Below, one piece after another: positions 8,052 through 21,572 of a DNA stretch of 64,000 nucleotides (within the stretch, counting starts at the first letter, position 1; each line of letters starts with the position of its first letter). Source of the DNA: Oikopleura dioica (taxonomy: Eukaryota > Chordata > Appendicularia > Copelata > Oikopleuridae). Location: positions 7,755,001 to 7,819,000 of the forward strand of contig OU015567.1 of the NCBI GenBank assembly GCA_907165135.1, read 5' to 3'. The translations under genes were made by a program, and so were the position numbers. The notes beneath the pieces were generated by a model. The model searched no databases, was not told the DNA's origin, and worked only from the letters and a program-made list of their open reading frames with translations.

Positions 8052-10842
8052 ATGATGACACCTGTGGATGATCGTAGGCGCAGGTCGTCTGCGTCTTCAG
8101 TTCAGGTTTAATTCTAGAAATTATCGTTAAATAAGGAATTTTTCTTTCTATAAATAATTTGGAAGGGATAATAAAAACCATAATTATGGGGAGGCAAAAG
8201 GGAATTATGACGCGTAAACATTTTTTTAGTCTACGATCAGCTATTCGGATAAAGAACGGCGTTGGGGAGTGTTAGACGCTCGAGTTTGTCTACCAGCCGT
8301 CCTCAATGATCCTCGAAAATCATCCCGTTACGCAAACGAGCCTGTTCCAGAGATCCCGGCTTCCACACTTCGCGAAGTGCGCATTTCCGACTTCGATGGC
8401 TACCTCCGAAAATTGAAAAACCGCAATCAAGAAAGTCAAGTCCGTCAAGTGGATCGAGAGTCTTCGAATCAGTCATTTCAAAATCGCCAAAGTCAAAGCT
8501 CGTCCAAGATTCCGTCGCGTTTTTATCAAAACGACTTTGATACAAAAAAGGAGATTCAATTTTCGTTATCGTCGGGGAAAGAAACTAAATTGGAGAACAT
8601 ATCCGTTCACGATGCACAATTGAAGCACTGGTTGGACTTGACTGAAGTTGAACTGTCAAGAAGATTGAGTTCCCGAGCAGCTTCGTTTTTAGCCGCCGTC
8701 AGTGCTCAGGATACACTCAAGGAACTACTGGAAAATGCACAGGTAACATCAGAATTTACGGTGAAAAAGTCCAGTAGCCGCTTGCCGCTTCAAGCAAATG
8801 AGAATGAAATAGGCTTTGCGCGGCTTTTAATTATTAACCTATTGAGAAAACTTTCAGAAAAATGCGAAAAACCTCCGAAAAGAAGTGAAAATCATTGGCG
8901 AAACTGTCTCCGGTACCTTCGCGGCCATCCACCGAAACAACAAAATCGCGCGCCTGAAAGAAACGACTCGTTTGCTCAAAGTGATCCAAACAGTTCAACA
9001 GAGCCCAGCGACCATTCGTCTCCTCATTTCTACTTATGACTTTTCTGCTGCTAAAGAATACATTGAAACTATACGTGAGGTGCTACACAACGAGTTGCAG
9101 GGTATTGCCGGCCTAAAGAATCTCCATGGCGAGCTTGATAATGCGGAGAAGCAATTGAATGGGATTCTTGTTGAAGAAGCAAGCAACATTTTTGATGTAA
9201 ATATAATTATAAACAGATCGATCTCGAGCAAATTTTCTATTAAAAACAACCTTAGATCCTCCTAACTCAAGAAGATATCGACGGAGAAAGAGCGAAGAGC
9301 ATTCAAGAAGCGATAGTTTGTGCTGGAAGGTTAGCTGATACGACTCAAGCGATCCATGACGTGGTTGAAAAACGCGCGGACACGCTACTTTCCCGATTTA
9401 AAGATCTCGAAGGGGTCGAAAGAATCGAAAAAGATGTGGAAAGCTTGACGAAACTGCTGCATTTGGTCAAGAGAGGCGTTTTTGTCGACGAATTTGAAGT
9501 TCTATGCAAATCTTCTGTCGAAGTCGTTCAGCACCGTCTTTTGAGAATTTTACAGGAGAAGCATTTTACACAAGAAAAAGGTACGCAAAGAATGTAGAGA
9601 ACTGAGAACTTTAATTGATAGATTTTCTCCGAATTCTGCCGATTCTTTACGAGTTTACAAACACCTGCTTGCGCGAGTTCAAGACTCAAGGGCCCCTGGT
9701 GATGCAGCTCAAGGCGGAAACGAACAAGTATCTCAACAAATTCCACGAGGAAAGGCGGCAGCGTTTGGCTCTTCTGCTGGATTCAGAAGAGTGGCGCCCC
9801 GCTGAAGTTCCCAAAGAGCTACAAGAAGCTATCGATGATGTACTGGCGCAAGGTCAGGGGCAGAGACAGGACGGTGATGTACCTGTCAAACCGAAACGAC
9901 CAGGTATAACAATACCATCAAAGAGGAAAACTTCAATATTTTTGTAGTTATTTCATCGGCAGCTGACATTTCCGGCGAAAAATTCGTTGTTATTGGTTGC
10001 TCACTTCTCATGATCAAAATGATCAAGGTACAACATCTTTCTTTGTGAACTTCGCTACCTTCTTTATTCTAGGAATATCTTGGCTGCCTGCGTCAGCTTC
10101 CAGAGCCCTCTCTTCTTCATAAACTTGCCGATCTTTTGTTTCTGTTCAATTCTCGCTGCTGCCAGCTCGTTCTCGGCGGCGGAGCGACTACTACCCTCGG
10201 CCTTCGGTCTATTACAACCAAGCATTTGGCCATCACAGGTGATTACAGTTTATTAACCTTAAACAACAAAGCTTTCTAGCTCGATCTCTTCAACTGGTCC
10301 TGCGAGTGATCCCCTCTGTCCGCGGCGCCGCCTCCTCAGTCCTTTCCGACAGCAACACAACTCAAGTTGCCCTGCGTCAGCTGAACAAAGTCGAGTCAGA
10401 TTTCCAAACTCACATTCAAGAACTCTGGGGAAAGATCTCCGCGATTATGGACGATTTCTTCGCCAAACACGTGCAGAAATACGAGGTCAGAAACAAAATA
10501 ATAGCGAAAGTCGATCAATAATTCATATTTTTGAAGGTAAAAGCACCAGTTCCATCGGCGACGATGAAGACAGTCGTCAAGCAACTGAAGAAGCTGAGCG
10601 ATTCGTTACAAGAAGTCCTCCAGCCGGCAGAACACGTGACTCTTATTTCCAAAATTCACACGAGTTTTACTCAGCAAATGGATTCACGTATCAAAGCTCT
10701 TAGTAAGCTTTCCCCTCTTCTCTTCTTTTTATCCGTTTTTTCAGAAACTTCCAAAAACGACGGGCTTCTTCTTTCCGACATTTCATTCTACATGTCAAGC
10801 GTGCGCAAGATCGAAGGAATGACCGGGATCGACTGGGCGTGA
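8052..10842 (+). CDS. VPS54: VPS54, GARP complex subunit
   Basis: Ten exons joined by phase: 8052-8105 (tentative), 8230-8742, 8858-9196, 9256-9580, 9622-9903, 9963-10027, 10073-10238, 10280-10485, 10537-10702, 10745-10842, giving about 737 residues (human VPS54 is 977). Diagnostic stretches are VCLPAVLNDPR near the N-terminus, the HNELQGIAGL region, NKYLNKFHEERRQRLALLLD, the FNSRCCQLVLGGGATTTLGL segment and KYEVKAPVPSA near the C-terminus, all at the positions expected in VPS54. The protein tethers endosome-derived vesicles at the trans-Golgi with VPS51, 52 and 53. The linker between N- and C-terminal domains is shorter than in vertebrates. The neighbouring syntaxin-6 gene encodes a SNARE of the same transport step. 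Exon 1 is the least certain. Confidence 0.9.
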
Positions 10843-11115
10843 AAAGAAAAATTCCTCGAATGAAATTTCTATCAAACTTGAAGTGCAATTTAAACTTTCA
10901 TTCATTTGCTTCTGCGATTTTTTACCTTGAAGTTCTGTCCTCGATTTTTAGAAAAGTCTCTAGTTCAATCTCAATTATTCATACCACGCTTTTCGTATTT
11001 TTTACTTCTCTTCTCGCCTTCCTTTAACTAATATTTATAAAAATATAAACGATTCAAGCGATTCTTACTATTCGAAATCAAAGTTTCAATTCTGACTTTT
11101 TTAGCTGATTTGAAA

Positions 11116-12580
11116 ATGGCCTCGCTTTCGACATGGCTAAGAGGACTAAAAACCGGACTAACCAGTAGTAGCAGCAGCGTTTCTCGAATTATTATCGGAA
11201 ATGAAGCTGGGGATCTCGATTCTGGTGAGATTTTTATTTTGATTTTTGTCGCTTTTTAAACTTTTTAAAGCGGTTTGTGCACTTGTTTTGGCGTACACCT
11301 TCTCAATCAAGGATCCCAAATCCGTCACGATCCCGCTATTCAACTACTCAAAGGATCTCTTCTTCGTGAAAACTGAGGAACTGGTGACTCTGTTTCACCC
11401 CTAGTGTCATCTTCAGCAGGATTTGGGCTGTAAGTGAGGTCACCTTTCTTTGAGGTCGTTCATGTGCTCAAAAAGATTCAACTATCGGAAAACGACGTGT
11501 TCTTCCTTCCGCAAATGGTCGACGAACTCTTGAAAACGAATGATTTGGAAATAGTCCTTGTCGATCACAACGAACCAACTGGTCTCTTGAAGCAAACTTT
11601 CAGGTAAGGAAACTTTAGATAAGAAGGATGCTTTTAGTTGATCATTTTTCAAGTTCGAATAAAGTGTCGCTGATTATCGATCATCACCCAGAAAACGCTG
11701 CGAACATTTTATCTTGTGAGAAAAGGATTGAGCTCGTGGGTAGTTGCTCGAGTCTCGTGGCGGATTATGCGATGAAAGCTGCTGTCAATTTACCCGACGA
11801 TGCGCGGGAACTTATCGCAAGCGCCATTGTGATAGACACGTCTGGCTTCAGCCCGATTCAGGCACTTTAGCTTTTCAGAGATTATTTTATAATTGAAGAA
11901 ATAGCTCGTCGGAGATATTGACCGTGAGATGTTCGCGCGTGTGACGGATGGAAAAGAGGTGGATGTCGATTCTTTGGTCGTGGAATTGACCGATGCGCGC
12001 TTTCAAATCGATGGCCTTTCGACTAGACAACTCTTGCTCAAAGATGCAAAGCATATACAGGCAGATAAGAACAGGGTTAGTTCTTTTCCGCATTTTATAG
12101 AATTATATTTGACAGAATTGAAATATCATCTATTTTGAGATGCTGTTTTTGCCTTTTTTTCAGAGAAAATTTAGATTTTAAATCTCCATGCTCTTTTTTA
12201 ATACAATTTAGTCCATCTTTGCGGCTACTCTTCACTGCGACTTGGGTGAATTTTTGGCCAAAGAAAATACCTGGAAGGAAATCAGTGAATTCTACAATTC
12301 CGAAGAGTGCAAAAGCGCCGAGATCTTGCTCCTAATGGGAACAGTTGCTGACGGTACTAATCGAGGGTTTGGCTGGTATGCGCCGAAAATGGGCGGCGAT
12401 TTTTCCGAAATTTTCACCGCCTGGCAGGATTCGATCGGATCGTGGAAGATGGGTCCATATGAAAAACTCGCGATGCTACCAGCTGGCGCCGGGGCGAGAA
12501 CCATTTCTGGCGCAGATGGAAAAGTCGTTTCGAGAAAAAAAGCACTGCCAATTTTTATTCCCTGGTTCAATTCTCTTTGA
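11116..12580 (+). CDS. PRUNE1: PRUNE-type DHH phosphoesterase (exopolyphosphatase-like)
   Basis: Six exons in phase: 11116-11224, 11271-11383, 11455-11603, 11654-11861, 11905-12075, 12212-about 12580. The DHH-family motifs are present: GNEAGDLDS (motif I), LVDHNE (motif III) and IDHHPEN (motif IV). The DHHA2-type C-terminal part ends with VSRKKALPIF, matching the Prune VSRKK box. DHNE plus DHHPE resembles active exopolyphosphatases and family II pyrophosphatases more than vertebrate PRUNE1. Intron 4 (11862-11904) starts with GC instead of GT. The last residues are uncertain: a further splice at about 12566 would change the tail. AATAAA lies at 12743-12748. The spacer before the ATG ends in a pyrimidine-rich acceptor (ttttttag, 11096-11103), so the mRNA may be trans-spliced. 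Confidence 0.85.
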
Positions 12581-12830
12581 ATCAGTTTCTTGTTTCTTCA
12601 TTTATTTATTTCAGGAAGATTTATTCTTTTTTAACGTTGAATTTTATTCAGAGAAAGAGAAACGAGAGCTGCTGAGCCCTTAATATCCAGTGAAATCAAC
12701 GAAGAGAACCGAGAAAATCAGGCACTCAAAAACTCTTTGAAAAATAAAGTTCAAGTTTATTTATTTCACTTTTCAAAAGTGACAAAAGTCAAATCAGACA
12801 TAAACAACGCTTCAAAAACACGACACAACA

Positions 12831-14350
12831 ATGCTCGTTGTCGTCGGCAGTTATGAGCAAATGCTGCTCGGATATAATATAAGCCAGGTACGAGCATTGA
12901 CGATTCTTTTCTCTATAATTTTCTCTTTTCTAAACAGGAAAAAGGCGGATTCAAACACGACTCGGCATTCACAGACCATTCGCATTCGGGTTGCATCAAA
13001 ACGATCACTTCCTCCCCGCGAATCCTGGCATCTGGTTCCACCGACGAGAGAATATGGTGAGCAATGTTCTTGTTAACTGAAAATATCATACTCTTTTTCT
13101 CCCGTGAAGCCTGTTTGATATTGAAGAAGGCAAGGAAGAGGGTATTCTCTGCGGACACGAAGGCACAGTCACGAGATTGGCCATTTACAAAGAGCATCTA
13201 ATCAGTGCTGCAGAAGATGGAACGGTCAGGTATTTTCATTGCACCAAGATTTTCAAATATGTTCCCCGGGAAAAACTAAAGTTATCATTTATAAAATCCG
13301 AATTAACTGTGAGCGCTGTCCTCTAACCCCTAAGTGGTGGCGCTTTCTGGATTTTTACTCAAAATATTTGAGTCTGAAAATCTCGGTAAATGGGTCTAAA
13401 TTATACGGTATAATTTATACCGGAATTGGGCGTAGCATATCCTCTCATTAGTGTTATGTAGATTATATTCTCCGTGAAAATGACATTGCGCAAATTTACC
13501 AAGCACACCCTGAATTATAGTTCTGTTTCTATTTTAATTTAATTACACCGGCTAATTTTAATTTGGACGATTCTTGTTTCAAAATAAGAACGAATTCGAG
13601 TACGCAACATCTATTTTAGTAAGTCTTCCTTTGTCCAGGGTGCTCTCGTTCCACTCTCAAGAATATTCTTTAACAAAACGTTGTAGAATGTGGTCACTAG
13701 AAGATTGGGAAGAAATCAAAGCGCTAAAGCATCCCTGTGCCGTGCGGGACTTTTCCGCCGACCCAAGCGGCAAATTACTCCTGACGATTGCAAACGACAA
13801 AACCCTCAGAGCCTGGGATCTGACAAAGGGCCGCGCCGCCTTCACGAAATCCTTCAGAGAGCAGCCAGAAAGAGTGCTCTGGGGACCAGATGGAAAAAGA
13901 TACGCCCTTCAAACTGGGGCCAGTAGATGCTTGATTCAGACTCTGGAAGAGTCCAAAGAAAAGATTCAGATTGATACAAAGGATCGAATCATGGAAGTCA
14001 AGTTTTTCAGGTAAGAAAGTTTCATCAAAAGAGCTATCGTTTATTTTTCAAAAAGTGAGAACGAAGTAGCAATCGGCCTCTCCAGCGGACGCGTCGAAAT
14101 CTGGAGAATAGAAAAAGGCAACAACAACAGAGACGTCGGAGTCAAGCAGTCGGACTTCTCCGCCCACTCGACGAGAATCAAGGGAATGGACATTTGCAGA
14201 GGGATACTCTTTACCGGCGACTCCAGCGGTGTCGTCTCGGCCTGGAACGACAAGGGCGAGAAGATGATGCAGTTCGAAACGAATGCTAGAATCACGTGTT
14301 TGACCGTTTCAGGAAGCGGACTGATCGATTTCGCGGAAGTTCAAGTTTGA
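12831..14350 (+). CDS. PAK1IP1: PAK1IP1/Mak11, WD40 ribosome-biogenesis factor
   Basis: Five exons in phase: 12831-12887, 12938-13056, 13110-13229, 13687-14010, 14056-14350. WD40 repeats are visible: GSTDERICLFD, CGHEGTVTRL, SAAEDGTVRMW, ANDKTLRAWDLTKGRAAF and SSGRVEIWRIEKG. The order and the KTLRAWDLTKGRAAF segment match PAK1IP1 (yeast Mak11), needed for 60S ribosomal subunit assembly in the nucleolus and reported to restrain PAK1. The basic C-terminal tail of vertebrate PAK1IP1 is absent if the gene stops at 14350. A charged frame from about 14386 (NENESLVDEAKTEQVSK) suggests one more exon joined by an unusual splice. Intron 3 (13230-13686) is much longer than its neighbours and may hold an insertion. 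Confidence 0.88.
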
Positions 14351-15618
14351 TCAGTACATTTATCCGTTGAAAAGCACCTACAGACGCGAATGAAAACGAA
14401 AGCCTCGTGGACGAAGCAAAGACAGAGCAGGTTTCTAAGGTGTGCACGAGAGCTAACTCTCTTCTCTAATTTTTCTCTAGAATTAACCCCTTTTTACATC
14501 ATTTTAACAGACGGTGTTTTAACATCCTTATGATTTCCAACGTCGGTAAGAGCCTATTTTTAGCGCAAACAGAAAGTTGACAAGAGAAGAAAGTCAAAAG
14601 GAAGCCATAAGCTGAGAGAAGACAGAGGATAGAAGACAGATAACACCAGAAAACAGAACACTTCAATTATTCGTTTAGAACGAGCGAGAGCCATCTCCAC
14701 TTTTATATACAGCCATTTCATTGAAAAAAATAACGATCGTTAAATTCAACAAGCTTCGAAAAAAAATAAGAAAATAAATATTAGACTCACTTTCTCGTCC
14801 ATTCTTCTTGTCGATATCGAAAATTCTTGCTATTTTCTTGCCTATTTGGCATGAACTTACGCTGAATTATAAAATCACGGAGAAATTAAAATAGAAACAG
14901 TCTGCTCTATGAAAAAAACTATTCGTTTTATGTGGAACTTAAAAAGCGCTTTTCTTCAACATATAAAGATAAAAAATATTCTCTAAGCAAAGCGGGCTGA
15001 TTCTTTCTTCTCTCGCCGTGATTTTGATAATTGAAAATTGAAATTTTGAATATTTCGCAGTTTCACTACACACTTTGAACTTCGCAGGAGCAAACAGACA
15101 ATTGCTTTCTCTCGCTTTTAAACCATCGCTTAAATATACTGTAGGCTAGCTGCTAGTAGCTCCTTCGTGCTATCCCTTCATGCGAGCTACGATTTATTCG
15201 AGCTTCTACCCTAATTACTATTTGGGACTATTTATTGAAAAAAAACTCATTGGAAAAAACACACTCTCACATGTTCTTCATCACACTCTTTTTTGAGCTC
15301 GATAAAAACAACCGTTCTCCTGTCTCTCTCTCTTTCTCTGATTGAAAAATCACATTTATTGAAATGAAAGTTATTGAAAGAAAGTAAGCGATATCGATAC
15401 ATGAATACCTACTACTTTTCTCGAACTTTGTAGCTCACGACATCTTGCATTGGCACATTGACAGAAAGAAGCTAATATAATAAAATATATGTGGCTGGTA
15501 AAAATTAAGCGTAGAAGGGCTAGAAGGAGTTTTTTAGATGAAAAAATCAAGGTGAAGAACGAGAAAAAAGTTAACAAAATCGGAATATCGGAAATTTGGG
15601 ATATCGATATCGAAAATC
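14351..15618. other. Intergenic region
   Basis: 1.27 kb, AT-rich. A possible extra PAK1IP1 exon lies at its left edge (about 14386-14470). No other coding, RNA or repeat signal was recognised. Confidence 0.5.
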
Positions 15619-16728
15619 ATGTCAATAGAAGATCCCTACTTTGTCGTACGCGATGACGTCGCCAAAGCTGTTGATTCCTGTGAGAAAAGAGTCGTGGAAT
15701 GGAGACGAATCATGGAGGTAAAATTCATTCTGTATTTTCAGTTGTTTTTATTTTTAATCAAGGGCACCTCAACATCTGTGAAGGCCAGAAATATCACTTC
15801 CGAGTTGCGCAGCGCGGTGAGAAGCGCTGAATGGGACCTCGAAGACCTGGAAGAATCCGTCAAGTAAGATATTTTTCAATATTCAAGTGAGAGCTTTTAT
15901 AGAGTGGTGGAAAACAATCCAAGTCGTTTCGGTATCGCCGACGATGAATTGCGGGAAAGGAAGAGCTTCATTGTCAGGATACGAAACTCTCTAGCAGATA
16001 TGAAGTCGGAACTCGAAGGTTGCAAAATGTCTTTTCTTCATTTCCCTAATGAACTAAATTCTAGCACCTGATGTAAATGAGCGTCTATTAGCGATGGATT
16101 CGAGCCCACATGTGACCATCAAGTATGATTATAAAAAGCGTTCATCATTGATGTTTTTCTAAGCGTGAACAACTCCAGATACGGAAATTCGAATCCAGCC
16201 TTTCGGGATAACAACGGAGGATATTCCCAACAATCGCAACTTCTTCAAGAGCAAGATGGGCAATTAGAACTTGTATCAAACAATGGTAATAGTACCAAGT
16301 GGTGAGAAGAATTTGACTTCTTCTTATCCGTTATCCGTGACTGATCAAAGAAAGAACAAATTGTAAAAATTAATTTTATTTGATTGAAGTACATGTACTG
16401 AATCTTTCATGGCGAAAAGACGTATTTTACAAGACCTTCCAATTTAGTTCGGGTACTCAATCAAATAAGCCGAGCAATTGGAGATGAGCTCGACGACCAG
16501 GGACAGCTACTCGACAACCTGGGCAACGAAATCGACTCAGCTCAGTCGCGGATGAACGCGACCCTCTCCAAAATCCAACGCGTTACCAGGTAGACTCATT
16601 TTTCTCGCGGCGCTTGTCTAGATCTTTACAATAGACGTATTAGACTTTCAACGGATCGACGGCAGTGGGCCGCTATTGCTGGCTTGGCTTTTCTCATTGT
16701 AATTCTGTTTATCATGCTGTTCTCTTGA
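15619..16728 (+). CDS. STX6: Syntaxin-6/10 family Qc-SNARE
   Basis: Seven exons in phase: 15619-15717, 15763-15863, 15903-16018, 16065-16122, 16179-16285, 16448-16589, 16635-16728, giving 238 residues (human STX6 is 255). The N-terminus MSIEDPYFVVRDDVAKAV and the EWDLEDLEESV segment are signatures of the syntaxin-6 Habc domain. The SNARE motif runs from about residue 155, with IGDELDDQGQLLDNLGNEID and the layer glutamine in AQSRM. DRRQWAAIAG leads into a single C-terminal membrane anchor ending FIMLFS. It mediates endosome to trans-Golgi fusion and works downstream of the GARP complex (VPS54, 5 kb upstream). Introns are 39-56 bp except one of 162 bp. Confidence 0.93.
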
Positions 16729-17398
16729 AACTTTCAAACTGTGCCTTTGCTTTATCCGGTTCAAGAATTTTTTTCCTTTCGTGAAGAAAATTGGTCTTCC
16801 TTGAATGAATTTCTTTAGTTTCTTTTCAACTTGCGTCATTTTCCCTTTCGTCTTCTTGTATCAACTCTAGTTGAGAATTAAAAAGTTGAAAAATCTATAA
16901 TTTTGGCCCAAATTCTGACATTATCAAGACAACAAATTCGAGGTGATCCACTAGCGCTGATAAATTTTATGTTCAAAACAGTTCTGTATGCTTTTTTATT
17001 CTATTTTCGTTTCTAAACCGGTTTTCCTCGATTTTCGTTGAGTTTGTCAAAAATACGGCCAGTCGCTAGAACATCGCTAGAACATTTTGCCTCAACATCA
17101 AAAACAACATTAGCTAAAATCATTTGATAAAGAGAGTTGGCGGGAATTATTCAGTTTCAGGCGCGATTTTGTCTGTAAGTCTTCGTTTTTTTTCAAAATG
17201 TTATCTTTAATAGCCAAATAAAACATGGGGTCGGGTATTGGATTTAATAGTATTCGAAATTATAAATCTATTATACATTTGCAATATATTCATTGTCCAG
17301 AGAAATATATTAGTTGATATTAAATTATTTATAACTAACTTTGTCTTCTTCGAAACTTGATTTTACCTGCCTAGACATGGTAAATCGGTAACAAGAAA
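16729..17398. other. Intergenic region
   Basis: 670 bp between the syntaxin-6 stop and the SETD1 start. AT-rich, with no ORF or repeat recognised. Confidence 0.5.
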
Positions 17399-20300
17399 AT
17401 GGAACCGACGTCATCCTCACAGGCTGGATCCTGGAAGGCTTACAAGCTTATTAATGATCCAGCTATTCATGGACCAGGAAAGTGTTTTTAACTACTCTCT
17501 TTTCTAAACAAGAGTATTTTTTGTTTATAAACATGAACAGGAGGATTCGGCAAAGTAACCCGCTTCGATGGCGTTTCATTCAAACCCGAAGGCTACCCTG
17601 GCCAGATTCCTTCAAATCCGCGCGACCCGCGACCCCCCACTTTTGGCTTTTCGGAAAATAAAGAAATCCTCGATCTTCCCGTCCCTCGATTCGTGATTGA
17701 TGCAAATTATGTCGGCCCCGTTCCACCGCGCATGGTGACGCTTTTCTGCCTCAACGACAACATTCAGGACAGCTTTTTAAGACAAGAAATACAGCTTCGC
17801 ATGCCAGAACTAAAGAAGAACATGAAAGAAATCGAAAAACTCAAGGTCAGTTTCCGCTTTTAGGTTTTTTCTTACTGCGCTTTAGATCTATTTCTCGGAC
17901 AATGGACGACATCTTGGACTAGCAAAAGTTTCCTTCCGAACTGTTCGGCTAGCGAAGCGATGCGAATCGAAGCTCAACGGTGTTCAAATGATGGGCTCCA
18001 AAATTGGCGCTGTTATTGATCCAAAGGGGGAAATTCTAGCAAGACTGAAGCATGATATTGAAAACAGGCGCCTTGATCGATACAACATTTCTGGCAGCGT
18101 TATTTCTAATATTCAAAATTCATTCAAATCACAAGGAAAGTGGATGATTTCTCCAGTAAAAAGATTATTTCGTATTCAAAGAAAAAAATGATTTCATCCG
18201 GTCTTAAGGCAACGGAAACGGAAAACAGTTAATGCAGCAAAAAATTGCTGACAATAGTATGATCCAAGAGCTGAAGAACGAATTCGATCAAACTCAAGTT
18301 TCATCTGACGAAGGAACCCCTTTAGGTACTTTTGACTTTTTTCTTTGCTTCCTTCTTATTTTTCTTTTAGGTGATGAAACACCAACTGAAGACGACACGC
18401 CATATCAAGAATCAAACGGCCACGATAGCCACGAGATTAAAATAGTAACTCGTAACATGCCACAAAGTTGGGGAGCGCCAACTCAACGAGAGCCGCCTCG
18501 AATGGAAAATTCCGGCTTTGGAAACAACAAGAACTTATCAACGCCAAACGGACGGTACCATCATTCACCCGATGATAGAAGGTACAAAGACTCGTACAGT
18601 AGCTCGAACTGGGACGACGATAGAAGGAATAGAAGAGATCGACACTCTGAATCGAAATCGTCATGGGACGATCATCGCTCTCACAGGTCTGCCTCACTTT
18701 CTAAAGTCAAATACATCTGACTTGAATTAACAGAGATGACCGGAGAAGAGATAGATACGACTCTTACAGCAGCTCCAGAGACAAGCGAGATCGTGAGCGA
18801 AGATCGAGACATTCTGGTGGATCAAAGACCCGTGACGACGATTACTCAAACGGCGATAAATCCTGGGATCGTCATAGAGCGCGCGATCGGCAGGAACGCG
18901 ACTTGCGAGTTCCCGATCACAACTCATGGAGCAACAATGAGAGCAATCACATTGACAACAGATACAGCCAAATGAACTCCGACCATGTAAACAGTCAGAA
19001 CTAGCAGTTCTAAAAATAATCTAATTCAGGGCTGGGGATCAAATGGAAACTACCACAGCGAGAAATCGCAGGCGCATGATCCATGGGCTCGCCACGACAA
19101 CGAAATGAAGCGCATCCCTTCCTCTGAGGGGCGACCTTACAACTCCCAGCACCATCAAAGGAATGGAGCGATAAAACTAATGCTTTAGTAGAAATCAACG
19201 AGGAAAATCATCAAGGTCAAATTCGCACCCCACATAGTGAAAACGTAAACAAGCCCAATAATAATGTACAGAACAGCAACCATTCTACCATGCTCGAAAA
19301 GGTGAAGCCACCTGCCGATGGCAGCACTGAGGACATGGAGATTTCCGACGAAGAAGAGGAGGGAAAAGAAGAGAAGCGCAAGCAAGAGTTGTACGACCAG
19401 TTTGTGCGCAAGACCATTTACTTGCTGGGAAATGGAATGACGCAGAACATCCAGAAGGACATAATCAAAGTAAAGCTGAAAATTGCAGAACTGTTGGTTT
19501 ATTAGTAATCTTTAGATTTTCGAGCGTTCGATCATCAACAAATACAATACTTGGTGGCAAGAGCAGCAAGAGGCCGAGGCCGAAAAGAGTCGTATACAAG
19601 CAGCAAACAACCTCCGCCCTGAAGTACATTCCACGTCAATCTAACTTATATTTAATAAACTACCACTAGCCCGTGCAATCTCGTGTTTTTAATCCAAATA
19701 TGGACCCTGGTTCGCTTATTCCCAAATTGCCCAGCTTCAGTCTCAAACGAAAAATTATACGCCAGAGTATGAAATCATTATATTCTCGCCCTCCTGAGAG
19801 CTTTATTATAATATTATATTCACCGAATCTATGACTATTGACATTATTTTGAGCAGCTGATCCAGCGGATCCGTCAACTCAGGTTGAGTCCGAAGAGCCG
19901 AAAAAAGCCAAACAACCTCAAGAAGAACCACATGTTCCCCCGCCTCCGTACGTTTCTTTTTTTATTTTGTATTTAACTTGTTAGTTATGAATACGTACCT
20001 TTTTTCTCGTGATAATTTTGTCTTTGATGGCGATGAAAGCAGAGATCTTAGGGAGTTTTTTTGAAAGGATGACAATATTTCTGACGCGGATCAATGACGA
20101 TTTTTTATACTAGGAGCTCTTCTGAAGACGAAGTCACTGAAGACGAGTCAGAGCGAGATTCTCTCATCTCGGAGGATGATAAATTGGAGAATTTCGACGC
20201 GCCTTCCGCTCCACAAGACATACGGCCTAGTACACCGCCACTTATAGAAACGTCAGAGGATTCAAAAGATGATAAGCCAATCCTTTATTCGTCACCAAGA

Positions 20301-21572
20301 TTTAGGAAGCCGGTTAATACGATTCGTAATTATTTTTTTCAGATAATATCTGATAATCAATGACGTTTCTTGACGCTTGAATTCACACTCTTTCTAAATT
20401 TTGTTTCGACACTCTCTAATCAATTTGCCTATCAAACCGGTAAAAGGGGCGATAATCGAGCGCCTGAGTCTCTGCTTCTTGCCAACTTTCTGTATGAACA
20501 TAGCTATTGCAATCCGGAAAAACTCGCATACGACAAGAAGTCAAAAGTTTTCTTGCAAAGGACAGAAGAGGAAGAAGAAAAGCTCCTCGAGGAACCGACC
20601 AGAACCGATGTTGAAGATCTCAAGTATTTGCGCCAAGAGCTCACGAGAAGGAGATTATTGCTTCCAAAATGGAAGCCTCATCCACCTGTGGAGACGAGAA
20701 AGAAGGTAATGAGAGTTTGGGAAATATCGTAATCCTGATCAATTAAATTCAGGATAAATTATCATCTGGATGTGCCCGAACTGAGGGGTACTTTAAATAC
20801 ACCTGGGAAGAAAAGCTCCAGATGCGTCTTAAACTACATCGTCTCGGTCAATTAATCGGTAGAAACACATCTTGCGATATCTTCCAACTCTTTCAGATCT
20901 GAAACCAGAGGCAACATCTTCCGGAACCGACGCCGCTGGGCGAAAAGAAGCTGTCCAGGCGACCGATCGAGAAACGAGGAATTATCACAGAAGAGTTGCC
21001 GATGAATTCTCGGAGTCAACGATGATGAGATACAATCAACTGACGATGCGGAAGAAGAAGGTCAAATTCATGAAAAGTGCTATTCATGGATGGGGCTTAT
21101 TCGGTACATATTCTTTTGGAAATTGACACTCATCGTTGTTTTCAAGCTCTGGAAGATATTCCAGCCGATGATTTCGTGATCGAATACGTCGGTCAAAAGA
21201 TCCGCATCGGTATCGCCGACGTCCGGGAACGAGAATATACAAAATGTGGAATCGGCTCCTCGTATTTATTCAGGCTCGATACGACGCACGTAATCGATGC
21301 TACTAAACACGGAAGCTCTTGTATGTCAAAGTTGATAGTCCAAAATTTCTTATTATCCTTCGTTTTCAGCTCGTTTCATCAACCACTGCTGTGTGCCAAA
21401 CTGCATTGCCAAAGTGATTACCGGGGCGGATGGCGAGAAGAAGATCGTTATCTACTCCAAGGTCCCTATTCCCAAGAACGCGGAAGTAACGTACGACTAT
21501 AAGTTCCCCATCGAAGACGAGAAGATTCGCTGCCTCTGCTTCCACGAGAACTGCCGCGGCTATCTCAACTGA
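17399..21572 (+). CDS. SETD1: SETD1, histone H3K4 methyltransferase (COMPASS)
   Basis: About sixteen exons, 17399 to 21572, roughly 1,065 residues. Order: SETD1-type N-terminus ([11 protein letters not shown]), RRM ([14 protein letters not shown] ... [17 protein letters not shown]), an RD/RS-rich low-complexity part, an acidic [15 protein letters not shown] patch with a following helical block, the n-SET region ([28 protein letters not shown]), the SET domain ([43 protein letters not shown]) and post-[16 protein letters not shown]. Cofactor and catalytic residues are all present. Intron 1 (17478-17540) and an intron at 20306-20446 start with GA. Exon 7 (19030-19469) contains an unexplained two-base phase break between about 19130 and 19170. 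Vertebrate SETD1A/B are about 1,700-1,970 residues, so this is a compact form. Confidence 0.92.
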
